Source: DLKC01 sp002478885 (GTDB lineage Bacteria; Bacteroidota; Bacteroidia; Chitinophagales; Chitinophagaceae). Taken from it: a DNA stretch of 64,000 bases. The first letter of the stretch is position 1. The number at the start of each line of letters is the position of its first letter. This document shows positions 28,585 through 37,237 of this stretch, piece by piece. Position numbers and translations under genes: made by a program. The stretch spans positions 186,001-250,000 of the forward strand of contig JAXLUI010000001.1 of assembly GCA_046329585.1 (NCBI GenBank), given 5' to 3'. The notes below the pieces were generated by a model, which was given only the letters and a program-made list of their open reading frames with translations, was not told where the DNA came from and did no database searches.

Positions 28585-28631
28585 TTGTATGGGTCATGTT
28601 GCAGAATAACAACCTGTTTTTCTTGTACCAC

Positions 28632-28663
28632 AGCGCCGGCCCATCGCCATCGCACATTTGTAC
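28632..28663 (-). repeat. Degenerate copy of the dispersed element
   Basis: GCGCCGGC is followed closely by CATCGCACATTTGTACT, a damaged core complement with a shortened middle. The AATAGCAGCATT motif seen in the middle of other copies occurs just downstream at about 28673. It may be the scar of a rearranged pair. Confidence 0.5.
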
Positions 28664-28835
28664 TGCACCACCACAATAGCAGCATTCATAAGGAGCTTTC
28701 ATTACCCGTTATTCACCTCAGGCAACTAAATAATTGCCCGCGCTTTGATTCCTCGACATTTTAATATATTTTGTTTCGGCGCCAATTTGATTTATTGGGC
28801 CATGAGATTTTTTATCAATAGACAAAGCCTGGAGC

Positions 28836-30803
28836 ATGTTTAAGTTTCTCTTTTTATCAGCACTCTTTTTTGTATGGCTCAACACATCGGCCCAAAAATT
28901 TGAAAAACTAAAACGCAGCGATATTACTGCCGCAGATTTTGAATCAACTGTGTATAGCATAGATACCAGCGCAGAAGCGGTGGTATTGTTGGACCAGGGT
29001 ACCATTAACTTCATCAGTAACAAAGCCAACTGGTTTAATAATGTATACAAACGTTTCGTAAGAATCAGGGTGTTAAAACAGCCGGGCGTTACCGCGGCAA
29101 CGCATGAAATAGTGCTTTATAATGATGCTGAAGACAACCAGGAAGTGTTGAGCGACATAAAAGGTACTACATACAATCTTGAAAATGGCAAACTGGTCAG
29201 CACGGCGTTGGATCCTGCAGGTATTTTTGAAGACAGGCTTAATAAAAACCACAGTGCAAAAAAATTTACGCTGCCCGCAGTAAAGGAAGGTTCTATCATT
29301 GATTTAAGCTATACAATTACCTCACCGTTCAATTTCAGTTTAAGGACCTGGTTTTTCCAAAACACCTGGTACCCCACTTTGCAAAGCGACTACCAGGTTG
29401 CCATTCCCGGAACGCTAAATTACGTCATCAAAAAAACAGGGCTTGATTCTTTTGCCACAACCTCAAAATGGGAAACGAGGGAAAGCTTTATGTTTAACGA
29501 ACTAAATGCGTCAACCCAGGTGAACTACTATCATTGGAATATGAAAAATATACCTGCGTTAAAGATTGAAAAATTTATTTCAGCAGCATCCAACTACGCA
29601 GATAAACTGGAGTTTCAGCTTGCTTCAACATACAATGGTGAATCTACCCACGATATTGCAGGTGATTGGACCAAGACGGCAGACTTTCTTTTACAATCAC
29701 CTGACTTCGGTGAAGCTATATCGGAACAGGTAAATATTCCCGCACTTGACAATACGATGGTGCTAACTGCAGACAAGCTGGCTAAAGCCAAAAAAACTTT
29801 CTACTACATACAAAGTAATTTTTCCTGCACGTCACACAACTATTTTTTTGTGCAGACCAACCTGCAAAATGTAGTTAAAAAAGCAAGAGGAAATGTAGGC
29901 GAGATCAACCTTTTATTGATTAACAAGCTCAGGCAATATAACATTAGTGCAGAGCCGGTGATTGTAAGCACAAGAGAGAATGGATTTGCTTACACCAAAT
30001 ACCCAATGGTCGCCAATTTCAACTACCTGGTCTGCAAGGTTTATATTGATGATCAGCTTTATTATCTCGACGCTTCTCAACCCTTACTTGGCTTTGGAAA
30101 AATACCAGTCGACTGTTATAATGATATCGCGGTTGAAATTATCAAAAACCCGGAAACGGTGCTGCTTTCAGCAGATTCACTTAAAGAAACCAGGCAAACA
30201 ACGCTTTTTGTATTTAATGCTGACAAGGGTATGGAAGGCACTTATGTTAGTAATGAAAGTGAAGCTTCATCGTACGATATCCGGCAACAATTATTAAAAA
30301 CCAGCCAACAGCAATTGATAGACAATTTTAAGAATCGTTTTACGGTTCCTGTGAAGATTAGTGATACAGAAATTGACTCCTTGCAGCAAACCGAATACCC
30401 GGTGACCATAAAATTCAACTTTGCATTTGACCAGGGGAATGATGATATCATTTATTTCAACCCGTTGATGATGCCGGTTGTTGGCGAAAACTATTTTAAA
30501 ACCGAGAACCGCTTATACCCCGTTGAATTGCCTTACTGCAACGATGAAACGTTTACCCTCAACATGGAAATCCCCAAAGGCTATATAGTGGATGAATTGC
30601 CAAAGTCAGTGCGCGTAAATCTCAACGACGCCGATGGATCTTTTGAATACCTCGTGGGGAAAACAGCCACTAATATTCAGTTCAAGTTTCGGTTAAAAAT
30701 AAACAAGGCCTATTTTGCGCCCGACGACTATGCTACGCTCCGCGATTTTTATGCATTTGTAGTAAAAAAGGAAGCAGAACAAATTGTTTTTAAAAAACAA
30801 TAA
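28836..30803 (+). CDS. Secreted DUF3857/transglutaminase-like protein with degenerate active site
   Basis: The 655-aa product begins with a signal peptide (MFKFLFLSALFFVWLNTSAQ). The N-terminal half is a DUF3857-like beta domain: YKRFVRIRVLKQPGV, then KFTLPAVKEGSIIDLSYTIT. Residues about 290-440 are a transglutaminase-like core. In active members the motif is Gly-Asp-Cys followed later by a His after Phe-Asn and an Asp before Ala/Pro. Here they read GNVGEINLLLINKLR (Val for Cys), VANFNYLVCKV (Tyr for His) and YYLDASQPLLG (Asp kept), so a catalytic triad cannot form. It may be a binding or structural periplasmic protein. Confidence 0.85.
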   Translation: MFKFLFLSALFFVWLNTSAQKFEKLKRSDITAADFESTVYSIDTSAEAVVLLDQGTINFISNKANWFNNVYKRFVRIRVLKQPGVTAATHEIVLYNDAEDNQEVLSDIKGTTYNLENGKLVSTALDPAGIFEDRLNKNHSAKKFTLPAVKEGSIIDLSYTITSPFNFSLRTWFFQNTWYPTLQSDYQVAIPGTLNYVIKKTGLDSFATTSKWETRESFMFNELNASTQVNYYHWNMKNIPALKIEKFISAASNYADKLEFQLASTYNGESTHDIAGDWTKTADFLLQSPDFGEAISEQVNIPALDNTMVLTADKLAKAKKTFYYIQSNFSCTSHNYFFVQTNLQNVVKKARGNVGEINLLLINKLRQYNISAEPVIVSTRENGFAYTKYPMVANFNYLVCKVYIDDQLYYLDASQPLLGFGKIPVDCYNDIAVEIIKNPETVLLSADSLKETRQTTLFVFNADKGMEGTYVSNESEASSYDIRQQLLKTSQQQLIDNFKNRFTVPVKISDTEIDSLQQTEYPVTIKFNFAFDQGNDDIIYFNPLMMPVVGENYFKTENRLYPVELPYCNDETFTLNMEIPKGYIVDELPKSVRVNLNDADGSFEYLVGKTATNIQFKFRLKINKAYFAPDDYATLRDFYAFVVKKEAEQIVFKKQ

Positions 30804-30872
30804 ATCACGAAGGTCTAATGGCTTTGAAATCAAAAAACAATCCTTTACCTTACTGTAAATAGACAATTTACC

Positions 30873-31262
30873 ATGGAAGAAAAATATCCTGATCTTTCTG
30901 AAAGAGTGCAATCTACTTTTATTGATACAGTTTTTGTTGTCATCATGTGCTTTGCATTTGCCACCATGCTCGATCATTATGAAAATGCTCCTGACGGGTT
31001 AAGAATAGCAATGTTCATCGGCATTTTTTTTGCCTACGAGCCGGTTTGCCAGGTGGCTGGCTGCACAATCGGAAACTACCTGAAAAAAATAAGAGTTAAA
31101 AAATATAAAGATACATCGAAGCGGCTAAATATGATACAAGCGATGATTCGCTATCCGGTAAAATTGCTGTTGGGATGGATTTCATTTCTTACAATCAACA
31201 GCAATCCAAAAAGAAGAGCCATACACGATCTTGCTTCAGGCAGTGTAATGATTAAAATTTGA
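30873..31262 (+). CDS. RDD family membrane protein
   Basis: The 129-aa protein has two to three hydrophobic helices, with VQSTFIDTVFVVIMCFAFAT at the start in place of the usual Arg-Asp-Asp, and the conserved cytoplasmic stretch CTIGNYLKKIRVKK. The end IHDLASGSVMIK is the typical RDD C-terminus. The function of RDD proteins is not settled; some are transport related. It follows the DUF3857 gene by 69 nt on the same strand and ends before a bidirectional terminator. Confidence 0.88.
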   Translation: MEEKYPDLSERVQSTFIDTVFVVIMCFAFATMLDHYENAPDGLRIAMFIGIFFAYEPVCQVAGCTIGNYLKKIRVKKYKDTSKRLNMIQAMIRYPVKLLLGWISFLTINSNPKRRAIHDLASGSVMIKI

Positions 31263-31347
31263 ACTAAGTTTCCCAAAAACACTTGAATTATACCGCCCAA
31301 CCGAGCAGTTCTGGCACATGGATAACAACGAACAAAGCGGTCGGCAA

Positions 31348-31386
31348 AATATGATCGCCACCTCTGCCATAGGTGGCGATCATATT
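31348..31386. terminator. Bidirectional hairpin between convergent genes
   Basis: AATATGATCGCCACCT (31348-31363) and its exact complement at 31371-31386 make a perfect 16-bp stem with a 7-nt loop. It lies between the RDD gene and the lipoprotein gene, which converge here, and A and T runs flank it loosely. Confidence 0.8.
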
Positions 31387-31398
31387 GTATAAAAATTA

Positions 31399-31950
31399 TT
31401 AGAAACGCCTGTCTCTTGCAAAAGCGCCCCGGTATACAATTTTGCCGTCTTTCAATTGCCATCTTTCCATATAGGTGGTGGAATCTTTTTTACCTTTCTT
31501 GTCGGTGGTCACCTCTTTCATCCAGGTTGCTACCCAGTCTTCGTTCTTATCAACGCTGTGTAGCGGCATGTAGGCAATAAACGATTCATTAACGCTTACA
31601 AAACCAGTCCTGAATTCCTTCACCATTTTGATCGCGTCGGCTTTGCTCATATTTCGTTCAACAGCATTGTAGTTGATAGATCGTACACTGTCTGCGAGAT
31701 AATTTGACAAATCATCAATACGGTTCTCTTCAATAGCTTTGTAAACATTCAGCACTGTCACCACATCTTTCGGGTTGCCGATCTTCCAGTCGGCAGAGTA
31801 CATTGCCGGGAAGGGATAACTAACCGGTGCCTCGGCGGGTGCCGCCGCTGAGGTGGAATCGGCCACGGTTTCAAAAGACTTTTCGGCAGAGGGCGAACTA
31901 CAGGATAGTAAGCCAGCGGCGATGATAGCAGCTACACTTATTTTCTTCAT
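31399..31950 (-). CDS. Lipoprotein with SnoaL/NTF2-like fold (hypothetical)
   Basis: The 183-aa product starts MKKISVAAIIAAGLLSC, a lipobox with Cys17, followed by a Ser/Ala-rich linker. The rest (VLNVYKAIEENRIDDLSNYL, later YMERWQLKDGKIVYRGAF) has the pattern of an NTF2-like cone: an early helix with a short acidic break and a closing strand with Trp and Asp-Gly-Lys-Ile. Such domains serve as small-molecule pockets or enzymes; no catalytic residue can be singled out. The convergent terminator lies 12 nt beyond its stop. Confidence 0.8.
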   Translation of the reverse strand: MKKISVAAIIAAGLLSCSSPSAEKSFETVADSTSAAAPAEAPVSYPFPAMYSADWKIGNPKDVVTVLNVYKAIEENRIDDLSNYLADSVRSINYNAVERNMSKADAIKMVKEFRTGFVSVNESFIAYMPLHSVDKNEDWVATWMKEVTTDKKGKKDSTTYMERWQLKDGKIVYRGAFARDRRF

Positions 31951-31978
31951 AACAGTTGTTTTTGTTTGGTCTGTTTAA

Positions 31979-32011
31979 TTGTATCAGCCATTAAAATAAC
32001 AAATATGTTTG
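31979..32011 (+). promoter_or_regulatory. Bacteroidota-type promoter (TTG / TATGTTTG)
   Basis: TTG at 31979-31981 and TATGTTTG at 32004-32011 match the -33 and -7 elements (TAnnTTTG) with a spacer of 22 nt. The start codon of the beta-lactamase-like gene lies 63 nt downstream. It is the only exact pair I found in the window. Confidence 0.6.
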
Positions 32012-32074
32012 TATCCTGTTAGCGCCTGTACATTTTTATTCTGCACATATGGCAACCTTAACTACTTTAGCCGC

Positions 32075-32989
32075 ATGAAACCTGTTTATCAATTTCCGTT
32101 GTCATTCATTCTTATCTCCTGGGCTTCTTTGTTAACCAATAGTTCCTTGGCAGCACTGGACAGCAGCCTTATCAAACTGCAGCAGCAGGTTCAGTCCCTG
32201 CTGGGCGCACAGAAGGGTAACTTCGCGGTAGCATTCAAAGACTTGTCATCCGGCAAAACAGCTTTTTTCAACGAACACGAAAATTTTCATGCGGCCAGCA
32301 CCATGAAAACACCCGTGATGATCGAAATTTATAAACAGGTGAAAGAGAAGAGATTTAAACTCACTGATTCCATCGTTTTAAAGAACGAATTCAAAAGCAT
32401 CGTTGACGGCAGTCTATATAGCCTCGACACAACCGATGACAGCGAAGCTGATCTTTATAAACACATCGGCGAAAAGAGAACCGTCTACCAGCTGATGTAT
32501 GAAATGATCACGGTAAGCAGCAACTTCGCCACCAACACACTTATAGAAAAGGTTGGCGCTAAAAACGTGTTGCAAACCATGCGCAGTTATGGTGCCAACG
32601 ATATACAGGTGTTACGTGGCGTGGAAGACCAGGAAGCATTTGACAAAGGATTAAATAACACCACCACTGCTTATGACCTTATGCTGCTCTTTGAGAAAAT
32701 TGCCAGCGGCAAGGCAGTAAATAAGAAGTCATCAGCAGCAATGATCAACATCCTGCTTGATCAAAAGTTCAACGAGATCATCCCGGCGCAATTACCAAAA
32801 CAGGTGAAAGTAGCACACAAAACGGGCTCTATCACCGGAGTTGAGCACGATAGCGGCATCGTGTTTTTGCCTGATGGTAGAAAATATATTCTGGTGATTC
32901 TTTCCAAAAATCTTATTGATACCGATGCATCGGTAAAAGCAATGTCGGATGTATCATTGCTCATTTACCAGTATATAAGTAAACATTGA
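32075..32989 (+). CDS. Class A beta-lactamase-like serine hydrolase
   Basis: The start at 32075 (MKPVYQFPLSFILISWASLL) gives a signal peptide and 304 aa; the longer frame beginning at 32009 has no ATG start and overlaps the promoter. Catalytic motifs are Ser75-Thr-Met-Lys78 (SxxK), Ser148-Ser-Asn150 (SDN position) and His248-Lys-Thr-Gly-Ser252 (KTG). The region of the omega loop reads GVEDQEAFDKGLNNTTTAYD, close to the TTT end of class A enzymes, with Glu residues that could serve as the deacylating base. It is a periplasmic penicillin-interacting hydrolase; true lactamase activity is not proven by the sequence. Confidence 0.87.
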   Translation: MKPVYQFPLSFILISWASLLTNSSLAALDSSLIKLQQQVQSLLGAQKGNFAVAFKDLSSGKTAFFNEHENFHAASTMKTPVMIEIYKQVKEKRFKLTDSIVLKNEFKSIVDGSLYSLDTTDDSEADLYKHIGEKRTVYQLMYEMITVSSNFATNTLIEKVGAKNVLQTMRSYGANDIQVLRGVEDQEAFDKGLNNTTTAYDLMLLFEKIASGKAVNKKSSAAMINILLDQKFNEIIPAQLPKQVKVAHKTGSITGVEHDSGIVFLPDGRKYILVILSKNLIDTDASVKAMSDVSLLIYQYISKH

Positions 32990-33040
32990 AAATGGCAATA
33001 GCACCGATTTTACTAATCCGTTTTTATTTAAATGCCTTAC

Positions 33041-33433
33041 ATGAACACTAAATACCTGATGATTTCCAGCGCTGCATTTATGGCTTTATCCGGCCTCGCC
33101 ACAACATTTCTGCCACAGGAAATATTAAACAACCTGGGTCTTAATTCAAATGCAGGGGCAGCAGTTTTTATCCAGGTTACGGGCGCTCTTTATCTTGGTT
33201 TTGCCATGATGAACTGGATGGCAAAGTCAGTGCTCATTGGCGGCATTTATGCAAGGCCATTGGCAATGGGTAACTTCCTGCACTTTGCCGCCGGTGCTAT
33301 GGCATTAATAAAATTTGCGATGGCTGGTGCTTCAAACGCATCTTTATGGGTCGCTGCAGCCAGTTATGCAGTCTTCGCAATAATGTTTGGTAAAGTGATT
33401 TTTACGAGCCCTGCAAAGATGGTTAAGGAATAA
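33041..33433 (+). CDS. Small four-helix membrane protein (hypothetical)
   Basis: The 130-aa protein (MNTKYLMISSAAFMALSGLA; an ATG nine bases upstream is an alternative) has four hydrophobic segments: 7-22, 40-60, 78-95 and 103-120. Segments contain many small residues (AAVFIQVTGALYLGFAMMNW). The pattern resembles small DoxX- or DUF4345-like proteins, but I could not place it firmly. It stands alone 51 nt after the beta-lactamase-like gene on the same strand. Confidence 0.75.
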   Translation: MNTKYLMISSAAFMALSGLATTFLPQEILNNLGLNSNAGAAVFIQVTGALYLGFAMMNWMAKSVLIGGIYARPLAMGNFLHFAAGAMALIKFAMAGASNASLWVAAASYAVFAIMFGKVIFTSPAKMVKE

Positions 33434-33504
33434 AAACGATCCATAGCGTGTACTTCAAAACCAGGAGCATGCGATCAGTTTAAACAGTTATATTCTTGGT
33501 ACAT

Positions 33505-34053
33505 TCAGGAATCCAGGCAGGCATCTCGCAGCATTCTCATATAAGCGGGCCCTTTCTCACGGGCAAAGCTTATGTTTCTTTCCGGAATATTACCGGGGCT
33601 TTTAAAGTGTTGCAAAGCCTTATCTATGCTCGATTCACGTAACAGGTGAATCATGGGATAAACGGAGCGGTTGGTATAATTGGCTGCATCTTCTTCCTTT
33701 GACTTGGCAAACAAATACTGCGGGTGAAAACTTGCCAGTTGGTACACACCTTTATACCCCTGTTTTTTTAATTGCTTTTCTGCAAGCCATACCATGTCGA
33801 GATAATCATTGAAATTTTCAAAAGCATTGGGGAAAATAACAAATGAAGTTTCGATGCCTGCATTGTCATCAAGCCGTAGGAGTTCCTGCAGCACGGTGTT
33901 AAGACAGGTATGCAGTTCGCTGCTCATTTCAACCCGGTAAAAAATCTTTTGTTGTTTTACCACGTTGGAAGCGAAAGGGCAAAAGTTGAGCCCGACAACC
34001 ACATCCAGTATCCACTTTTCTGTTTGTTCTACTACTTTTTCCGGCGTAAGCAT
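33505..34053 (-). CDS. DUF1415 family protein
   Basis: The 182-aa protein starts MLTPEKVVEQTEKWILDVVV followed by GLNFCPFASNV, the signature of DUF1415 (Trp-x-x-x-x-VxGLNxCPFA). The later FHPQYLFA and NRSVYPMIHLLRE motifs also belong to the family. The Cys in CPFA and the His residues suggest a metal or thiol site, but the function is unknown. It has no signal peptide. It diverges from the efflux operon; the intervening 303 nt hold a repeat copy and the sigma-54-type control region. Confidence 0.88.
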   Translation of the reverse strand: MLTPEKVVEQTEKWILDVVVGLNFCPFASNVVKQQKIFYRVEMSSELHTCLNTVLQELLRLDDNAGIETSFVIFPNAFENFNDYLDMVWLAEKQLKKQGYKGVYQLASFHPQYLFAKSKEEDAANYTNRSVYPMIHLLRESSIDKALQHFKSPGNIPERNISFAREKGPAYMRMLRDACLDS

Positions 34054-34161
34054 AGCTACTGAAGATTAACCGGGTAAAGCTAACGGTATTTGCGAGGCCT
34101 GCAATAACATTTGACAAACACGGCACATGGTAAGGGTAGACCGATGAAGCGGGTTCAGAAC

Positions 34162-34209
34162 GCCGAAGTGAGTGACACAACAGGCGCCGCCACCTGCACC
34201 GCTGCCCGT
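34162..34209 (+). repeat. Dispersed intergenic element, subfamily B
   Basis: Core CGCCGAAGTGAGTGACACAAC-type at 34162-34181, short middle, then GCTGCCCGT. It lies between divergent genes, 22 nt from the putative activator sites of the efflux operon. Confidence 0.75.
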
Positions 34210-34230
34210 AAACATACCTGCTAAGTTTTC

Positions 34231-34266
34231 TTTCCGCTATCAAACAGTTTGTCCGCTATCGGACAA
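34231..34266 (+). promoter_or_regulatory. Palindromic activator site plus a related half-match upstream of the efflux operon
   Basis: The 18-bp sequence TTGTCCGCTATCGGACAA (34249-34266) has perfect 7-bp arms around CTAT. A related sequence, TTTCCGCTATCAAACA, begins at 34231, so the shared CCGCTATC blocks are 19 bp apart, about two DNA turns. The sites lie 50-85 bp upstream of the -24/-12 promoter at 34315, where enhancer-type sites for NtrC-class regulators are expected. The regulator encoded at 40742 is the obvious candidate. Confidence 0.6.
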
Positions 34267-34314
34267 CTTTCAATCTTCGATTTTGCATAAAGCCTTGCTT
34301 TTCAATAAACAACG

Positions 34315-34332
34315 TTTGGCATTCGACTTGAA
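34315..34332 (+). promoter_or_regulatory. Sigma-54 (-24/-12) type promoter
   Basis: TTTGGCATTCGACTTGAA fits TGGCAC-N5-TTGCA with GG at 34318-34319 and the -12 element TTGAA (C to A at one key position). It lies 25 nt before the adaptor start. The presence of a sigma-54-activator gene in the same gene run supports the call. Confidence 0.65.
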
Positions 34333-34356
34333 ACACTACTGGTCAAATTCGCATGC

Positions 34357-35604
34357 ATGGACACGATGATAGAAGCTGAAGTGCAATCAAAAAAGAAGAG
34401 AAAGACAATACTGGTTATCGCAGCAACGCTGGTTGCCATCGCACTGGTTTCCTGGTCCATGCGCATCGTGTTTGTTCCATCGATTGACAAAAAAGATTTC
34501 GTTAGCGCCATTGTGGAAACCGGCGATATTGAAAACACCATTACGGCAAGCGGCGAAGTCTTACCCGAGTTTGAAGAAGTGATCAGCAGCCCGGTTAAAG
34601 CCTCTGTGCAAAGTGTGTTACTCGATGCCGGCACGCAGGTGAAAGCAGGCGAGCCTGTGCTTACGCTCGATAAATCTGCATCGCAAACGGAGTATGAGAA
34701 AATGAAATTTGAGCTGGAGACAAAACGAAACAACATAAGTAAACTGAAACTTGAACTGGACAAAAGTTTTTACGATATCCAGTCGAACAACGACATCAAG
34801 CAACTGCGTATCGGGAGCCTGGAAGCTGACGTGGAAAATGCAAAGCGGTTATACAAGGCCGGCGGAGGCACCAGGGAAGATATTGAGAAAGCAGAACTGG
34901 CTCTGAAAGTGGCCAACCTGGAAAAACAACAATTGGAAAACGAGATCAAAAGCAAGCAACAAACCATGCAACTCGAAATGCGGCAATCTGAGATCGATGC
35001 AGCGATACAGGAGAATGACTTAAAAGCATTGGAAAGAAAGTTAACGCTGGCAAATATCGTAACAACCAGGGCAGGTGTGATCACCTGGGTCAACAAAAAC
35101 ATTGGGACTATGGTGAATGAAGGCGATCCGCTGGTGCGCATAGCAGACCTTAGCAGTTTCAAGGTACAGGGCAGCATTTCGGATAATTATCTTGACCAGT
35201 TGCGCAATGGTATGGCAGTGATCATACGCATCAATGAAAACACGATCCGCGGCATTGTTAATAATATTTACCCCTCTGTTCAAAACGGCATTGTAACGTT
35301 TGATATACAACTCGCCGAACGCAACAACCCTTTGTTGAGGCCAAACATGAAAGTGGACGTTTACCTCGTCACCGACGCAAAGAAAAAGGTGATGCGCGTG
35401 GCGAATGGGGGCGCTTTTAAAGGCGCTTCAACACAGGATATTTTTATCATCAGCGATGGAAAAGCCATAAGAAAAGCTGCGCATATCGGCCTCAGCAATT
35501 TTGACTACGTGGAATTGAAAGACAATGTAAAACCTGGCGACGTGGTGATAGTTTCTGATATGAGCAATTTTAAAAACGCTTCCGAGATAAAGATCAACCA
35601 ATAA
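34357..35604 (+). CDS. Periplasmic adaptor (HlyD/MacA-like) of an ABC efflux pump
   Basis: The 415-aa protein has one N-terminal membrane helix (about 16-37, TILVIAATLVAIALVSW), a barrel-sandwich half (VKASVQSVLLDAGTQVKAGE), a long coiled-coil hairpin (about 105-230), the second lipoyl half (TTRAGVITWVNKNIGTMVNE) and a beta-barrel region (NPLLRPNMKVDVYLV). This is the layout of membrane-fusion proteins that bridge inner-membrane transporter and TolC. It is the first gene of a run with TolC, ATPase and two FtsX-type permeases, so a MacAB-TolC-like pump is inferred. ATG at 34366 is an alternative start. Confidence 0.92.
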   Translation: MDTMIEAEVQSKKKRKTILVIAATLVAIALVSWSMRIVFVPSIDKKDFVSAIVETGDIENTITASGEVLPEFEEVISSPVKASVQSVLLDAGTQVKAGEPVLTLDKSASQTEYEKMKFELETKRNNISKLKLELDKSFYDIQSNNDIKQLRIGSLEADVENAKRLYKAGGGTREDIEKAELALKVANLEKQQLENEIKSKQQTMQLEMRQSEIDAAIQENDLKALERKLTLANIVTTRAGVITWVNKNIGTMVNEGDPLVRIADLSSFKVQGSISDNYLDQLRNGMAVIIRINENTIRGIVNNIYPSVQNGIVTFDIQLAERNNPLLRPNMKVDVYLVTDAKKKVMRVANGGAFKGASTQDIFIISDGKAIRKAAHIGLSNFDYVELKDNVKPGDVVIVSDMSNFKNASEIKINQ

Positions 35605-35656
35605 AAGACAACATACACAAACCGCAGGCCTAACGTATAAAGCCAAAGAAAGGAAA

Positions 35657-37117
35657 ATGAAACAACTGACTGTATATATAGCCTTCATACTCTTAAGCCA
35701 GATTAAACCCTTTGCGCAGGCAAGTGATACCGTTTTACTTTCACTGGACGAAGTGATTGATATGGCTAAGGCTAAATCGATCGAATCAAAACAGGCGTCC
35801 ACTACCAAAGAAACAAAGTATTGGCAGTGGCGCACGTACCGGTCAAACTATCAGCCGCAGTTGCTGTTAAGCGGCACCTTACCCGCATACAGCAAGACTT
35901 TCACGCAGGTGGTGCAGCCCGACGGAACAATATTGTTTCAACCGATCCATTACAATAACTCTTCGCTCGATCTTTCTTTCAGCCAAAGTATCGCGGCAAC
36001 AGGCGGCACCGTGTTTGGCACTACCGCCCTTCAGAAATTCAACAACTTTGATGAGAAGACACAGCTCTACAACACAGTTCCGTTTAGTGTCGGGTACAGC
36101 CAGCCGATATTCCAGTTTAATTCGCTGAAGTGGGATAACCGCATTGAACCACTCAAATACAACGAAAGCAAACAGGCTTTTAGCGAGTCGATGGAACTGA
36201 TAGCCATTACAGCAAGTGTATATTTTTTCGACTTGTTGCTGGCGCAGGTAAACTACCAGATCGCAGGAACAAACCTCGACAACAACCGGAATATTATGCG
36301 GATCGCCAACGAAAAATTCGACCTCGGCAAAATATCAAAGAATGAAATTTTACAGTTACAGTTAGAACAGTTAAAAGCAGAAAAAGCGGAAGGCACAGCT
36401 AAGAGGGATATGGAAATTGCACAGCTAAACCTGCACGCTTATACGGGCATTCAGTCAACGGATAAGATTGCCCTGCGCCTTCCTTCGGAGATAAAAGAGT
36501 TGAGTATTTCTGCGGACAAAGTCTTGTCAGAAGCGTATGCCAATAGAAGTGATGCAATCGCATTCGTACGCCGCATTGCAGAAGCACAGCGCGATGTAGC
36601 GAAGGCGAAAGGCGACAATGGCCTTAATGCAAAACTCACGGCCAATCTTGGTTACTCACAAAGCGCGTCAACGATTTCAAAAGCGTATGTTTCCCCGCAG
36701 GACCAGCAATTGCTGTTGCTCGAATTCGACATCCCCATTCTTGATTGGGGCCGATCAAAATCACGCACAAAAACAGCGGAAGCCAACCTGAAATTTGCCG
36801 AGTATTCGGTGGAGCAGGATAAGCAAAACTTTACACAGGAAATTGTTACGCAGGTAACGCTTTTTGAAATGATGAAAGACCAGGTGAAGCTGACTGCAAA
36901 AGCTGACAGCATTGCATCGGAGAAATACGAGATTGCGCAGCAGCGTTATGTTTACGGCGATCTCAGCATCACCGACCTCAGTATCGCCTTCCAGGAAAAA
37001 GACCAGGCGAAACGCGACTACATAACGGCGCTTCGTGATTTTTGGGGCGCGTTTTATAACCTGCGTTATCTTTCCCTGTACGACTTTGAAAAAGGAATGA
37101 AGATCGTGTACAGGTGA
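35657..37117 (+). CDS. TolC-family outer-membrane efflux protein
   Basis: The 486-aa protein has a signal peptide (MKQLTVYIAFILLSQIKPFAQ) and the helix-strand duplication of outer-membrane efflux proteins: two long helical stretches (FDLGKISKNEILQLQLEQLK; SEKYEIAQQRYVYGDLSITD) each ending in the conserved Y-x-x-G-x-x-x-L-x-D/E pattern, separated by membrane-strand regions. It would form the exit duct of the pump encoded around it. It starts 52 nt after the adaptor gene. Confidence 0.92.
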   Translation: MKQLTVYIAFILLSQIKPFAQASDTVLLSLDEVIDMAKAKSIESKQASTTKETKYWQWRTYRSNYQPQLLLSGTLPAYSKTFTQVVQPDGTILFQPIHYNNSSLDLSFSQSIAATGGTVFGTTALQKFNNFDEKTQLYNTVPFSVGYSQPIFQFNSLKWDNRIEPLKYNESKQAFSESMELIAITASVYFFDLLLAQVNYQIAGTNLDNNRNIMRIANEKFDLGKISKNEILQLQLEQLKAEKAEGTAKRDMEIAQLNLHAYTGIQSTDKIALRLPSEIKELSISADKVLSEAYANRSDAIAFVRRIAEAQRDVAKAKGDNGLNAKLTANLGYSQSASTISKAYVSPQDQQLLLLEFDIPILDWGRSKSRTKTAEANLKFAEYSVEQDKQNFTQEIVTQVTLFEMMKDQVKLTAKADSIASEKYEIAQQRYVYGDLSITDLSIAFQEKDQAKRDYITALRDFWGAFYNLRYLSLYDFEKGMKIVYR

Positions 37118-37237
37118 ATGGCAGGTAAAAAGGGAGGAAGTTGACAGGCCCAACTGCGGCAGCAAAGATTCGGGATGGCACATCTGTATTATCGAACACA
37201 AGGCAACCACGTTTTTAACAATAGAAAACAATAACAC

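Noticed and set aside
37176..37195. TGGCAC upstream of the efflux ATPase gene as a second sigma-54 promoter
   Set aside because: The -12 half reads TATTA and lacks the required GC; no palindromic activator site lies nearby.
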